Notes: generated by a model from the sequence alone, not told the origin. A DNA stretch of 64,000 nucleotides from Pseudonocardia sp. TRM90224 (GCF_021245725.1 NZ_JAJGSX010000030.1:1-64000); one strand, 5' to 3'. Positions 7,736 to 18,121 are shown, counted from the first letter of the stretch. Numbers and translations: made by a program.

Positions 7736-9211
7736 GTGAGTGATCGTGCGAAACGGGCGGCCCGGCGCTCGTGGGCGGCCGAGAGCGGGGCGGGGCTCGC
7801 CGCGAGCCCGTTCCGGGTGGATCGCGACCGGATCGCGGCATCGCCGTTCTTCGCCCGGCTCGCCGGGGTGACGCAGGTGGTCAGCCCCGCGGGCTCCGGG
7901 CTGCTGGTGCACAACCGGCTGACGCACAGCCTGCAGGTGGCGCAGGTGGCCAGGGCGATCGCGGAGCGGTTGGCCGGCGACCCCGACCCCGACGCCGACC
8001 TGGAGCGGCTCGGCGGTCTCGACACCGACGTCGTCGAGGCGGCGGCGCTCGCGCACGACCTCGGGCACCCGCCGTTCGGGCACCTCGGCGAGCAGGTGCT
8101 CGACCGGCTCGCCCGCGAGCGCGGGCTGGCCGACGGGTTCGAGGGCAACGCGCAGACGTTCCGCATCATCACGACCATCGACCTGCACGGCCCGGGCGGG
8201 ACCGGTCTCGACCTCACCGCCGCCGTGCGCGCCGCGGTGCTCAAGTACCCGTGGGCGCGGTTCGGGTTCCCGCAGCCGCACCCGAGCACGGCCGCCGTCC
8301 CACCGCGCGGCGCCGGGTTGCTGCCGGGCGCGCCCGAGGCCGGCTCGTCGAAGTTCTCCTGCTACTCGACGGAGCTGGACGACCTCACCGACAGCAGGAC
8401 GGCGTTCCCGGCGATCGAGCCGTGGCAGCAGACCGTCGAGGCGGCGGTGATGGATACCGCCGACGACATCGCCTATGCGATCCACGACCTCGAGGACTTC
8501 CACCGCGTCGGCGTCCTGCAGCAGGCGGGCGTGGCCGCGGAGCTGAACGGATGGCGGCGGGCCCGTCCGGCGTCGGGGCCGGGGTCGGACCTGGAGCGGC
8601 TGCGGCAGCGGATGCGGCAGAAGGACGCGTGGGCGTTCGACGACGACGCGTTCGCCGCGGCCGTCGACCGCGTGCGCACCGAGCTGGCCGACGGCCTGCT
8701 CGCGGTGTCGTTCGACGGTTCGATGGCCGCCGAGCGCGCGGTCGCGGAGTTCTCGGCCCGGTGGACGGCCCGGCTGGTCGGCGGCGTGCGGGTGCTCGCC
8801 GACCCGCCCGTGCGGTCCGGGCACGTCGCGCTCGACGTCGCGCAGTGGCACGAGGTGGCGGTGCTGAAGTTCGTGCACCAGCGGTTCGTCCTGCTGCGGG
8901 CCGACCTCGCCTCCCACCAGCGCGGGCAGGCCACGGTGCTGACCGGGCTGGTCGACGCGCTGCACGACTGGCTGGCCGAGGCGGGCGACGGGCCGCGCCT
9001 GCCGCCGCGACTGCACGACCTCGTCGAGCTGGCCCGCGGCGAGTTCGCGGCGCTGGCGTCGGCGGACCGGCTGGCCGACGTCGACGCGATGGCGCGCACG
9101 CGTGCCGTCGTCGACTACGTCGCGTCGCTCACCGACGGCCAGGCCGTCGCGCTCCTCGACGTGCTCGTCGGCCGCTCCGGCCGGCTCTGGACCGACGCCG
9201 CCGTGCTCTGA
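7736..9211 (+). CDS. dgt: Deoxyguanosinetriphosphate triphosphohydrolase-like HD protein
   Basis: A 491-aa HD-domain protein. The metal ligands are His64 (NRLTHSLQVAQ), His107-Asp108 (LAHDLGHPPFGH) and a distal Asp in MDTADDIAYAIHD. This is the dGTPase/SAMHD1-type arrangement that hydrolyses dNTPs to nucleoside plus triphosphate and controls the dNTP pool. Start GTG 7736 lies 20 bases from the divergent GTG of the flavoprotein gene. The frame is open further upstream, but the upstream translation is low-complexity antisense of the neighbour. Confidence 0.9.
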   Translation: MSDRAKRAARRSWAAESGAGLAASPFRVDRDRIAASPFFARLAGVTQVVSPAGSGLLVHNRLTHSLQVAQVARAIAERLAGDPDPDADLERLGGLDTDVVEAAALAHDLGHPPFGHLGEQVLDRLARERGLADGFEGNAQTFRIITTIDLHGPGGTGLDLTAAVRAAVLKYPWARFGFPQPHPSTAAVPPRGAGLLPGAPEAGSSKFSCYSTELDDLTDSRTAFPAIEPWQQTVEAAVMDTADDIAYAIHDLEDFHRVGVLQQAGVAAELNGWRRARPASGPGSDLERLRQRMRQKDAWAFDDDAFAAAVDRVRTELADGLLAVSFDGSMAAERAVAEFSARWTARLVGGVRVLADPPVRSGHVALDVAQWHEVAVLKFVHQRFVLLRADLASHQRGQATVLTGLVDALHDWLAEAGDGPRLPPRLHDLVELARGEFAALASADRLADVDAMARTRAVVDYVASLTDGQAVALLDVLVGRSGRLWTDAAVL

Positions 9212-9400
9212 ACGTGCAACTCGCCCGCCGAAACGCGCGACTCGCCCGCGGAAACGTGGGACTCGCCCGCGGAAACGTGGGACTCGCGTGTCCGCGGCGA
9301 GTCCCGCGTTTCGGTGCGCGTGTCCCGCGTTTCGGCGCGCGAGTGGCACGTTCTGGCGGGCGAGTGGCACGTTCGGGCGGGTGAGTTCTGCGTTTCGGGG
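9212..9400. repeat. 21-bp tandem/inverted repeats C, copy 1
   Basis: The whole gap between the convergent dgt and SDR genes is repeat. About 3.5 units of a 21-base word (core GACTCGCCCGCGGAAACG) are followed, after a centre near 9290, by about 5 units of its reverse complement (core GCGAGTCCCGCGTTTCGG). The array can fold into a long cruciform or stem. The same unit occurs at 52259-52386. Units vary by a few bases, mostly in the spacers. Confidence 0.85.
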
Positions 9401-10171
9401 TCAGAGGGCGCCGGTGGCGAGGAGGCCGCCGTCGACGCGGACGGTCTCGCCGGTGATCCACGAGGCCTCGTCGGAGACGAGGAACCCGACGAGCGCCGCG
9501 ACGTCCTCGGGGGTGCCCAGGCGCTTCATCGGGTAGCCGGCGCTGGCCTTCTCCTCGCCCTGGGCGTAGAGGGCGGTGGCGAACCTCGTCTTCACGACGG
9601 CGGGGGCGACGGCGTTGACCCTGATCCCGGGGCCGAGCTGCCAGGCGAGCTCCTCGGTGAGCCGGATCAGGGCCGCCTTCGACGCGCCGTACGCCGAGAT
9701 CACGCCCGACGAGCGCAGGCCCGCGACCGACGCGAGGTTCACGATCGCGCCGCCGTGCTCGGCCATCCACGCCCGGTACGCGAGCTGCACGTACCCGAGC
9801 GCCGCGACGACGTTGACGTCGAAGATCTTGCGGACGGCGTCGAGGTCGGCGTCCATCAGGAATCCGTAGCTGGGGTTGATCCCCGTGTTGTTGACCAGGA
9901 TGCCCAGCCCGCCGAACTTCTCGACCGTGCGCTCGACCGCCTCGGCGCGGGAGTCGGCCGATCCGGCGTTGCCGGGCACGGCGAGCACACGGCCCTCGTC
10001 GCCGCCGGCGGCGTCGCTGACCAGCTTCTCCGCGGCAGCCGCGAGCTCGTCGGGCTTGCGCGCGGTGATCGTCACCGACGCGCCGCGGGACAGCAGCTCG
10101 GTGGCGATGGCGAACCCGATGCCGCGGCTTGCGCCGGTCACGAGCGCGGCTCTCCCGGTGAGATCAGTCAT
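9401..10171 (-). CDS. Short-chain dehydrogenase/reductase (FabG-like)
   Basis: Classical SDR of 256 aa: cofactor loop TGASRGIG near the N-terminus, NNTG motif, catalytic Ser in NLASVAG, and Tyr/Lys in AYGASK, ending in the usual GETVRVDGG segment. An Arg and Lys after the glycine loop (TARKPDE) suggest NADP(H). Start ATG 10171 gives the standard SDR length; the longer frame to 10420 reads into the divergent ABC-F gene. Substrate unknown. Confidence 0.88.
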   Translation of the reverse strand: MTDLTGRAALVTGASRGIGFAIATELLSRGASVTITARKPDELAAAAEKLVSDAAGGDEGRVLAVPGNAGSADSRAEAVERTVEKFGGLGILVNNTGINPSYGFLMDADLDAVRKIFDVNVVAALGYVQLAYRAWMAEHGGAIVNLASVAGLRSSGVISAYGASKAALIRLTEELAWQLGPGIRVNAVAPAVVKTRFATALYAQGEEKASAGYPMKRLGTPEDVAALVGFLVSDEASWITGETVRVDGGLLATGAL

Positions 10172-10211
10172 GCCGGGCACCCTACGTCCCGAAACCGGTC
10201 GACCATGCCGG

Positions 10212-10217
10212 TAACCT
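10212..10217 (+). promoter_or_regulatory. Probable -10 box before the ABC-F leader
   Basis: TAACCT fits the actinobacterial TAnnnT -10 consensus and ends 6 bases before a GTG codon at 10224, the spacing expected for a leaderless transcript starting at that GTG. No convincing -35 was found. Confidence 0.4.
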
Positions 10218-10223
10218 GATGGC

Positions 10224-10241
10224 GTGATCCGGATCGAGTAG
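10224..10241 (+). CDS. Possible 5-codon leader peptide of the ABC-F gene
   Basis: GTG ATC CGG ATC GAG TAG would encode five residues (M-I-R-I-E) 54 bases before the ABC-F start. AGTGG overlapping its stop codon (10240-10244) can pair with CCACT at 10277-10281, just before the ABC-F ribosome site (GGAG at about 10285). Short upstream frames that stall ribosomes are known regulators of ABC-F resistance genes. Assignment here rests only on position and the stem, so it is tentative. Confidence 0.35.
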   Translation: MIRIE

Positions 10242-10295
10242 TGGCCCTTCCTTGGCCCTCGTACGCCCGCCGGACACCACTTCTGGAGCTTTCTC

Positions 10296-11927
<1,632 letters not shown>

Positions 11928-12293
11928 GGAACGGTCGTCGCAGGTCCCGGCCCTGACACGTCGGGGTGGCCTGATCGGATGATCCGAACGGGATGATGAC
12001 CACCCGATCGGACACGCGCGGCGCAGCGCTATGCCCTCCCGCATCGTCCGCGCGGGTCGATCACGGCGACTCGATCCACTTCTGGGGTGACCAGCCGATG
12101 GCGTCGGGGTGACGAGCGGATGATCGCGGCGTGCGAATGATCACCCGTCCGCGTGATCCATTCGGGCGAACCGCTCACCGATCATCGAGTGGATCTCCTG
12201 GATCGCGCCTACCAGCGTGGACGATCATTGCCGCACCGAGGAGCCGACCGGCCCCGGTTCGCGGTCCGCCGCGACGGCTTGGAGGAGGTCAGC
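11928..12293. other. Intergenic region, ABC-F to small HTH gene
   Basis: 366 bases with no supported gene. It is rich in GATC/CGATC-type words and short imperfect inverted repeats (for example GATCGG at about 11975 with CCGATC at about 12007) that could form weak hairpins. A strong GGAGGAGG ribosome site (12281-12288) serves the next gene. No clear promoter was found. Confidence 0.5.
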
Positions 12294-12503
12294 ATGGCCG
12301 ACCTGAAGAAGGGCGCCCGCATCACCGGCACCCAACGGGACAAGCTCGCGACCGATCTGAAGAAGAAGTACGAGAAGGGCGCGAGCATCCGGGCGCTCGC
12401 CGAGCAGACGGGACGGTCCTACGGGTTCGTGCACCGCGTGCTCAGCGAGACGGGGGTGACCCTTCGCGGCCGCGGCGGCGCGACCCGCACCAAGAAGAAG
12501 TAG
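12294..12503 (+). CDS. Small helix-turn-helix protein (Rv1473A-like)
   Basis: A 69-aa basic protein rich in Lys and Arg. The middle, SIRALAEQTGRSYGFVHRVL, reads as a helix-turn-helix of the kind found in small actinobacterial regulators. The start ATG is set by GGAGGAGG 5 bases upstream. Mycobacteria carry the same small gene (Rv1473A) next to the ABC-F gene, so the neighbourhood is conserved. It may bind DNA or nucleoid; no target is known. The Lys-rich tail (TRTKKK) recalls nucleoid-associated proteins. Confidence 0.8.
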   Translation: MADLKKGARITGTQRDKLATDLKKKYEKGASIRALAEQTGRSYGFVHRVLSETGVTLRGRGGATRTKKK

Positions 12504-12531
12504 CCCGACAGCCGGTGTGATTACCGGGCGG

Positions 12532-12537
12532 TAGCCT
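12532..12537 (+). promoter_or_regulatory. Probable -10 box of a leaderless enoyl-CoA hydratase transcript
   Basis: TAGCCT (TAnnnT) ends 6 bases before GTG 12544, and no ribosome site precedes that GTG. Both facts fit leaderless initiation, common in actinobacteria. Confidence 0.45.
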
Positions 12538-12543
12538 CGTCGA

Positions 12544-13353
12544 GTGACGACGGCATCGATCGACCAGGACCTCCTGCAGCGCGGTGGGCTCACGCTCGCC
12601 GTGGACGGCGCGGTGGCGACCATCTCGCTTGCGCGTCCGGAGGTGCTGAACGCGCAGACGCCCACCACGTGGGACGCGTTGCGTGCGATCGGTGAAGGGC
12701 TGCCGGACGAGGTCAGAGTCGTCGTGGTCCGCGGAGAGGGACGTGCCTTCTCCGCGGGTCTCGACAAGCGGTTCTTCACCGCGACCGAGGTGGACGGTTC
12801 GCCAGGGCTCGCCAGCATCGCGAGCCGCCCCGAGGCGGACGTGGACACCGCGATCGCGGGGTTCCAGTCCGGGTTCTCGTGGCTCCGGCACCCGTCCCGG
12901 CTCACCGTGGCCGCGGTGCAGGGCCACGCGATCGGTGGCGGGTTCCAGCTCGCGCTGGCCTGTGACCTGCGCGTCGTCGCCGACGACGTGCAGTTCTGCA
13001 TGGCCGAGCCGAGCCTGGGCATCGTGCCCGACCTCGGTGGCACGTACCCGCTGGTGCAGGCCGTGGGGTACGCGCGCGCCGTCGAGATCTGCCTCACCGG
13101 GCGCCGCGTCGGTGCCGACGAGGCCGTCTCGACAGGGCTCGCGCTGCGCGCCGTGCCGCGGGCCGAGCTGGACGCCGCCGTCGAGGAGCTCGTGCGCTCC
13201 GTCGTCGCGCTGCCTGCTGCGGCGTCGATCGCGATGCTCGGGCTGCTCAACGGCATCGCGGAGGGTCGCGACCCGGCCGCGGCGCTGGCCGCTGAGCGGG
13301 CCGCACAGGTGCAGCTCCTGAAGGCGATCACCGGAAACCCAGGCCGCGTTTAG
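12544..13353 (+). CDS. Enoyl-CoA hydratase/isomerase (EchA12-like)
   Basis: Crotonase-fold protein of 269 aa. The CoA oxyanion-hole signatures are present: RGEGRAFSAGLDKRFF near residue 65-80 and VQGHAIGGGFQLALACDLRV near 125-145, followed by AEPSLGIVPDLGGT, which carries the usual active-site region. It hydrates or isomerises 2-enoyl-CoA esters in fatty-acid or related degradation. Position next to the ABC-F/HTH pair parallels Rv1472 (echA12). The last codons and TAG stop fall inside the left end of MITE-like element E, so its natural C-terminus may have been altered by insertion. Confidence 0.87.
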   Translation: MTTASIDQDLLQRGGLTLAVDGAVATISLARPEVLNAQTPTTWDALRAIGEGLPDEVRVVVVRGEGRAFSAGLDKRFFTATEVDGSPGLASIASRPEADVDTAIAGFQSGFSWLRHPSRLTVAAVQGHAIGGGFQLALACDLRVVADDVQFCMAEPSLGIVPDLGGTYPLVQAVGYARAVEICLTGRRVGADEAVSTGLALRAVPRAELDAAVEELVRSVVALPAAASIAMLGLLNGIAEGRDPAAALAAERAAQVQLLKAITGNPGRV

Positions 13354-13500
13354 GAAGTCCTGATCGCGCTCTTCGCGCCCAGATCGACGCTGGCGGCGTT
13401 GCCGCCACGACCGGGTACGTCAAGTACGACGGCTCGTGGCGGCGCCTTGCCAGCGACGATCTGGATCACGAAGAGCATCGACCCTGACTTCCTAAACACG
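13345..13500. mobile_element. MITE-like element E, copy 1
   Basis: A 156-base element bounded by inverted ends CGCGTTTAGGAAGTC (13345-13359) and GACTTCCTAAACACG (13486-13500). Subterminal and central inverted repeats (GCTGGCGGCG.../...CCTTGCCAGC) let the whole element fold into one imperfect hairpin. It is about 96% identical to the copy at 23812-23973. It has no coding capacity, so it is non-autonomous; the parent transposon is not in the window. Confidence 0.82.
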
Positions 13501-13580
13501 ACCTGGCCGGCAGGACTTTTCGACCCTTCTCGCGCGTTGTTGCGTACCGATTGCAACGGTGTAAGTGGGAGGGGCCTGCC

Positions 13581-15542
13581 GTGGAGCGACCCATCGGGAT
13601 CATGCGGGGTGTCCTGCGCGGGGCCGACGCCCCGACGTCGGTCAAGAAGGGCACCATCCCGCGCATCTGGACGTTCGCGCGTCCCTACCGCGGGTGGCTG
13701 CTCGCGTTCCTGCTGCTCACGGTCGTCTCCGCGACAGTCGGTGTGCTGACGCCCGTGCTCGCCGGCCGCGTGGTCAACACGATCGTCGCCGGCGGCGACG
13801 TCTCCGCCGCGGCCGGTGTGGTGATCGGGTTGGCGGCGTCGATCGCGGCGTTGGCCGTCCTGGAAGCGATCGTCGGGCTCTGCTCGCGCTGGTTCTCCTC
13901 GCGCATCGGCGAGGGCCTGATCGTCGACCTGCGGCGCGCGGTGTTCGAGCACGTCCAGCGGATGCCGGTGGCGTTCTTCACCCGCACCCGCACCGGCGCG
14001 CTGGTCAGCCGGCTGAACAACGACGTGATCGGCGCGCAGTCGGCGATCACCTCGACGCTCGCAACAGTGCTGAGCAACTCGATCCAGCTGACGCTCGCGC
14101 TCGCGGTGATGATCGGGCTGGCGTGGCAGGTCACGCTGCTCGCACTGCTGCTGTTGCCGATCTTCGTGCTGCCGGCCCGCCGGATGGGCCGGACGATCGC
14201 CGACCTGCGCCGCGAGTCGGCCGACCTGAACGCCGGCATGAGCACCCAGATGACCGAGCGGTTCTCCGCGCCCGGCGCGACGCTCGTGAAGCTCTTCGGG
14301 CGGCCCGACGAGGAGGCCGCGGAGTTCGGCGAGCGCGCGGTGCGCGTCCGCGACATCGGGGTGCGTACCGCGATGGTCTCCCGCGTGTTCGTGACGGCGT
14401 TGTCGCTGGTCTCGGCGCTGGCCCAGGCGCTCGTGTACGGGCTGGGCGGCTATCTCGCCGTGACGGGCGTGCTCGAGCCGGGCACGGTCGTCACGCTCGC
14501 GCTCCTGCTGACGCGCCTGTACACCCCGATGACAGCGCTGGCGAACGCGCGTGTCGACGTGATGACCGCGCTGGTGTCGTTCGAGCGGGTCTTCGAGGTG
14601 CTCGACCTGGAACCGATGATCGCCGAGCGGCCCGGGGCGCGCGAGCTGCCCGCCGGTCCGGTCTCGGTGCGGCTGCGGGACGTCCGGTTCGGCTACCCGA
14701 GTGCCGAGCAGGTGTCGCTGGCGTCGCTGGAGGACGTCGCCGTGCTCGACCAGCGGTCCAACGACGAGGTGCTGCACGGGATCGACCTGGAGGTGGGCGG
14801 CGGGCAGCTGCTCGCGCTCGTCGGGTCGTCCGGAGCAGGGAAGTCGACGATCGCGGCGCTGGTGCCGCGGCTCTACGACGTGGACGGCGGCGCCGTCGAG
14901 CTGGCCGGGGTCGACGTGCGCGACCTGAAGTTCGCGGCGCTGCGCGGTGCCGTCGGGGTGGTCACCCAGGACGGGCACCTGTTCCACGACACGATCCGCG
15001 CCAACCTGCGCTACGCGGCGCCGGAGGCGACCGATGCGGAGCTGGTGGACGCGTTGCAGCGGGCCCGGCTCGGTGAGCTGCTCGCGTCGCTGCCCGACGG
15101 GCTGGACACCGTGGTGGGCGAGCGCGGCTACCGGCTCTCCGGCGGGGAACGCCAGCGGCTGACGATCGCGCGGCTGCTGCTGGCGAAGCCGCGGGTGGTG
15201 ATCCTCGACGAGGCCACCGCGCACCTCGACTCCGAGAGCGAGGCTGCGGTGCAGGCGGCGCTGGTGGAAGCCCTCTCAGGGCGGACGGCGATCGTGATCG
15301 CGCACCGGCTCTCCACGATCAGGGCGGCCGACACGATCGCGGTGATCGAGCACGGCGACGTCGTCGAGCGCGGGAGGCACGACGAGCTGCTCGCCGCGGG
15401 CGGACGCTACGCCGATCTGTACCACACCCAATTCGCCGACACGCAGTTCGCCGACGACCCCGGCGTGATCGAGCCGACGGGGATCGCGTGCGGCATCGAA
15501 GGGTGCACGGTCGTGCACCGCGAGGAGCATCTCGTCAGCTGA
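13581..15542 (+). CDS. ABC exporter, fused membrane and ATPase domains
   Basis: A 653-aa half-size type IV ABC exporter. Residues about 25-315 hold six membrane segments (ABC_membrane); the ATPase follows with Walker A GSSGAGKST, Q-loop VTQDGHLFHDT, signature LSGGERQR, Walker B VVILDEATAHLD and switch His in IAHRLST. It should work as a homodimer exporting a drug, lipid or peptide. The ATPase has a 20-residue insert before Walker A (about 360-390). Start GTG 13581 has GGGAGGGG upstream; a TTG 30 bases earlier is less likely. Its end overlaps the convergent MobA-like gene by 8 bases. Confidence 0.88.
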   Translation: MERPIGIMRGVLRGADAPTSVKKGTIPRIWTFARPYRGWLLAFLLLTVVSATVGVLTPVLAGRVVNTIVAGGDVSAAAGVVIGLAASIAALAVLEAIVGLCSRWFSSRIGEGLIVDLRRAVFEHVQRMPVAFFTRTRTGALVSRLNNDVIGAQSAITSTLATVLSNSIQLTLALAVMIGLAWQVTLLALLLLPIFVLPARRMGRTIADLRRESADLNAGMSTQMTERFSAPGATLVKLFGRPDEEAAEFGERAVRVRDIGVRTAMVSRVFVTALSLVSALAQALVYGLGGYLAVTGVLEPGTVVTLALLLTRLYTPMTALANARVDVMTALVSFERVFEVLDLEPMIAERPGARELPAGPVSVRLRDVRFGYPSAEQVSLASLEDVAVLDQRSNDEVLHGIDLEVGGGQLLALVGSSGAGKSTIAALVPRLYDVDGGAVELAGVDVRDLKFAALRGAVGVVTQDGHLFHDTIRANLRYAAPEATDAELVDALQRARLGELLASLPDGLDTVVGERGYRLSGGERQRLTIARLLLAKPRVVILDEATAHLDSESEAAVQAALVEALSGRTAIVIAHRLSTIRAADTIAVIEHGDVVERGRHDELLAAGGRYADLYHTQFADTQFADDPGVIEPTGIACGIEGCTVVHREEHLVS

Positions 15543-16368
15543 CGGACGGCAGCCCGTCGACCCCGTCGACCCTGTCGCCCGCGGCCAGGGGCAGGTGCGG
15601 GTCGGCGGGCACCTGGTCGCCGTTCAGCGTGACGGTGGTCGTCCCGTCCAGTGCGAGGCCGGCGGCAGCGACCGCTTCCGCGAGCGTTGCCGCCCGCACG
15701 TGCTGCCCGCCGACGAGCACCTCGGGTGCCGGGCGGGCGAGCGCTGCCGCGTAGTCGTCGGCGGTGTTGACGTTGACGACCGAGTCGAGCGCCGGGTCGA
15801 GCCGCGCCAGCTCGGCGTCCTGCAGCAGTGCGGCGTCGTCCAGGCGGGCGACCGCGCAGTGCTCGTAGAGCATGCCGGGACGGAGGTTGCCGGCGGCCAG
15901 CAGCTGCGTGACGGTCAGCGCGAGCGACGTGCGGTAGGCCGCAGCGAGCGGTTGCCGGAACCCGCCTGTCACCGGGAGCACGATGTCCGGCGGCGGATCC
16001 GCCTCCGCGAAGCCGCGCAGCACCCTGCGGACGAACGCGGGATGCAGGAACGGCATGTCCGTCGAGCAGACGAACGCCGCCGGCCACTGGTCACCCACCG
16101 CAGTCAGACCCGCGGCGAGGCCCTGCATCGGACCCAACCCTTCGACGGGGTCGGCGACGACCTCGACCCCGGCCGGGAGCCGCGGGAGGAGCTGGCCGGG
16201 CGCGCCCACCACCAGCACCGGGCCGCCCAGCGTGCGACGCAGCAACGCCGCCGTCCGGTACAGCAGCGTTGATCCGTGCCACGCCAACCCGGCCTTCGCC
16301 GTACCCATCCGAGACGACCGACCGCCCGCCACCACGATCCCCGCCGTCTCCGCGGCCCCGACGCCCAC
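15535..16368 (-). CDS. MobA-like nucleotidyltransferase with C-terminal beta-grasp-like domain
   Basis: Residues 9-200 of this 277-aa protein form a MobA/NTP-transferase domain: nucleotide loop VVAGGRSSRMGTAKAGL, CSTDMPFL metal-binding region and VVNVNTADD near the end of the domain. MobA joins GMP to molybdopterin. From about residue 213 a separate 65-residue segment (EVLVGGQHVRAATLAEA... then TVTLNGDQVP... AAGDRVDGVDG) reads as a ThiS/MoaD-like beta-grasp fold but lacks the C-terminal Gly-Gly needed for thiocarboxylation. This suggests a molybdenum cofactor protein, and a molybdenum hydroxylase is encoded 37 kb away. No other Moco gene lies beside it. Confidence 0.8.
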   Translation of the reverse strand: MGVGAAETAGIVVAGGRSSRMGTAKAGLAWHGSTLLYRTAALLRRTLGGPVLVVGAPGQLLPRLPAGVEVVADPVEGLGPMQGLAAGLTAVGDQWPAAFVCSTDMPFLHPAFVRRVLRGFAEADPPPDIVLPVTGGFRQPLAAAYRTSLALTVTQLLAAGNLRPGMLYEHCAVARLDDAALLQDAELARLDPALDSVVNVNTADDYAAALARPAPEVLVGGQHVRAATLAEAVAAAGLALDGTTTVTLNGDQVPADPHLPLAAGDRVDGVDGLPSVS

Positions 16369-16386
16369 AGCGCCACCCTAACCACG

Positions 16387-16456
16387 AACTTCCCCACCGT
16401 TTTGCCAACCTGCACGGCCTCGGAGGTCTGCAAGTTGGCAAAACGGTGGGGAAGTT
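16387..16456. repeat. Dispersed hairpin repeat A, copy 2
   Basis: A perfect 23-base stem (AACTTCCCCACCGTTTTGCC plus AAC, 16387-16409; complement 16434-16456), extended by four more pairs after one mismatch, with a 14-base loop. It lies in the gap between divergently transcribed genes, so it cannot be a simple terminator of either. Copy 1 is at 2168-2233. Confidence 0.85.
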
Positions 16457-16513
16457 TTGTCGATGTGGGGGTGGTGCGTTCGTTCAGGTAGGTAACCGAC
16501 GAGCGGAGGCGTG

Positions 16514-17367
16514 ATGAAGGTGGTTCTGGACGGGCTGGCGATCGGGGAGTCGCCGCGCTGGCACGACGGCAGGCTGTGGTTCTGCAACTGGGGGCCCGAC
16601 GAGCTGGTCGCGATGACTCCTGACGGCGAGCACGAGGTGGTCGCGCTCGATCCCTCGGTGCGCCCGCACTCGATCGAGTGGCTCCCGGACGGCCGGATGC
16701 TGGTCGTCCCCAAGGACCCCGAGCACCAGGGGCTCCTGCTGCGGGTCGAGCCCGACGGCGGGATCGCCGTGCACGCCGACCTGCGCCCGATCGCGGCCGG
16801 GTGGAACGAGATCGTCGTCGACGGCCGCGGCAACGTCTACGTGAACGGCAGCGACTTCGACTTCCTCGGGTTCCTGAAGGGGAGGTGGAGTTCGTGCCGG
16901 GCGTCATCGCGCTGGTCACCGCGGACGGCGAGGTGCGCCAAGTGGCGGAGGGCATCGAGTTCGGCAACGGCATGGTGGTGACACCGGACAACACGACGCT
17001 GATCGTCGCGGAGTCGTTCGGCCGCAGGCTGAGCGCGTTCGACATCGCCGCCGACGGCGGGCTCTCGGGCCGTCGGGTGTGGGCCGACGGCATCGGGCCC
17101 GACGGCATCACGATCGACGCCGAGGGCGCGATCTGGACGTCGTCGGATTCGATGCAGAGCGACTGCGTGCGGATCCGGGAGGGCGGGGAGGTGCTGGATC
17201 GGTTCGAGCTCGACCGCAGCCCGTTCGCCTGCATGCTCGGCGGGCCCGACCGCTCGACCCTCTACGTGATGGCCGCCGAATGGCATCCGGAAGATCCGTT
17301 CGGGGACCGCCGCACCGGGCAGGTGCTAGCCATCGACGCGCCGTCGCCCGGGGTCGGGTGGCCGTGA
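16514..17367 (+). pseudogene. SMP-30/gluconolactonase-like gene with a frameshift
   Basis: Two adjoining frames together give one SMP-30/gluconolaconase/LRE-like beta-propeller of about 284 aa. The first frame (from ATG 16514, ribosome site GCGGAGG) carries IGESPRWHDGRLWFCNW and ends its homology at about 16876; the second resumes with GEVEFVPGVIALVTADG and runs to 17367, including GPDGITIDAEGAIWTS. The family cleaves lactones using a divalent metal. The join needs a -1 shift near 16870-16882; adding one base at TTCCTGAAGGGG restores the frame. It is either a real inactivating deletion or a sequencing error. Confidence 0.8.
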
Positions 17368-17371
17368 GCCG

Positions 17372-18013
17372 CTACAGGGCCGCGATCCAGCGGTGTCCCG
17401 GGTGTACGCGGGCGAGCAGCTCGGTCAGGGTCGCGCGCTGCGCCGAGGTCAGGCGGGGGACCGTCGCCTCGAAGTCTGCTTGGTCCTTCTGCCGGTCGTT
17501 CTTGGCCTTGAACAGCAGGACCAGCTCGGGTGCCAGGTACGGGATGCCGTCGCGGGTGTGATGGATGATCTCGCTGTAGGGGAGCCGGATCCCCTCATCG
17601 CGCCGGCAGATCCAGGTGTCGCCGTCGTGCGGTTCGCGGAACACGTCGAGCAGGTAGTTCCCGGTGGCCGGGTCGCGCAGCCACGTCTGGTGCACGGCCG
17701 ACAGCACCTCCGGTGTGGGGTCCGCCCAGATCCGACCGCTGCCGGCCGCGTCGAAGACGTATCCGGGCAAGCGGTGACGCAGTTCTGGGAACCCCGCGGC
17801 CGGGATCGCGATCTCGATGTCTCCATGAGCGCGCGTCTGCCTGCCGTGGAACAGGTCCAGCGCCCAGCCGGCGGCCACGTACCACGGGGCGTCGATCCCG
17901 GCCAGCCGCTGCGCGACCTCGTGCGGGGTCCAGCAGGATGACCACCTGACGTGGAGGGCCTCGATGTCGTCGGGTGACAACTCGGTGCCGCCGCTGGGCA
18001 GTTGCTCGCTCAC
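17372..18013 (-). CDS. Nucleotidyltransferase-fold protein, aminoglycoside 2''-adenylyltransferase-like
   Basis: A 213-aa protein with WYVAAGWALDLFHGRQTR followed by HGDIEIAI, the G-x-A-L-D-L-F...H-x-D-I-E motif of the AadB/PF10706 minimal nucleotidyltransferase family (metal-binding Asp/Glu in HGDIEI). The C-terminal half (GIPYLAPELVLLFKAK, then KDQADFEATVPRL) is also typical. AadB adenylylates gentamicin, tobramycin and kanamycin, but most chromosomal actinobacterial homologues are untested and should not be called resistance genes. It converges with the SMP-30 gene (4-base gap). Confidence 0.72.
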   Translation of the reverse strand: MSEQLPSGGTELSPDDIEALHVRWSSCWTPHEVAQRLAGIDAPWYVAAGWALDLFHGRQTRAHGDIEIAIPAAGFPELRHRLPGYVFDAAGSGRIWADPTPEVLSAVHQTWLRDPATGNYLLDVFREPHDGDTWICRRDEGIRLPYSEIIHHTRDGIPYLAPELVLLFKAKNDRQKDQADFEATVPRLTSAQRATLTELLARVHPGHRWIAAL

Positions 18014-18121
18014 CGCAGGAACCTATCGCCGAAGTCGATGTGTTTCTGACGCCCTGACCGTGGTCCCACCCGTCGCGCGCTCGGTTTCCGGCACAGGTCG
18101 GCGGTGTGTCATCGTGCCCGC

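Noticed and set aside
9212-9400. CRISPR array
   Set aside because: Units are continuous 21-base tandem copies without unique spacers, half are inverted, and no cas gene is near.
17372-18013. Calling this an antibiotic-resistance gene
   Set aside because: Only family-level motifs are seen and chromosomal homologues are mostly uncharacterised.
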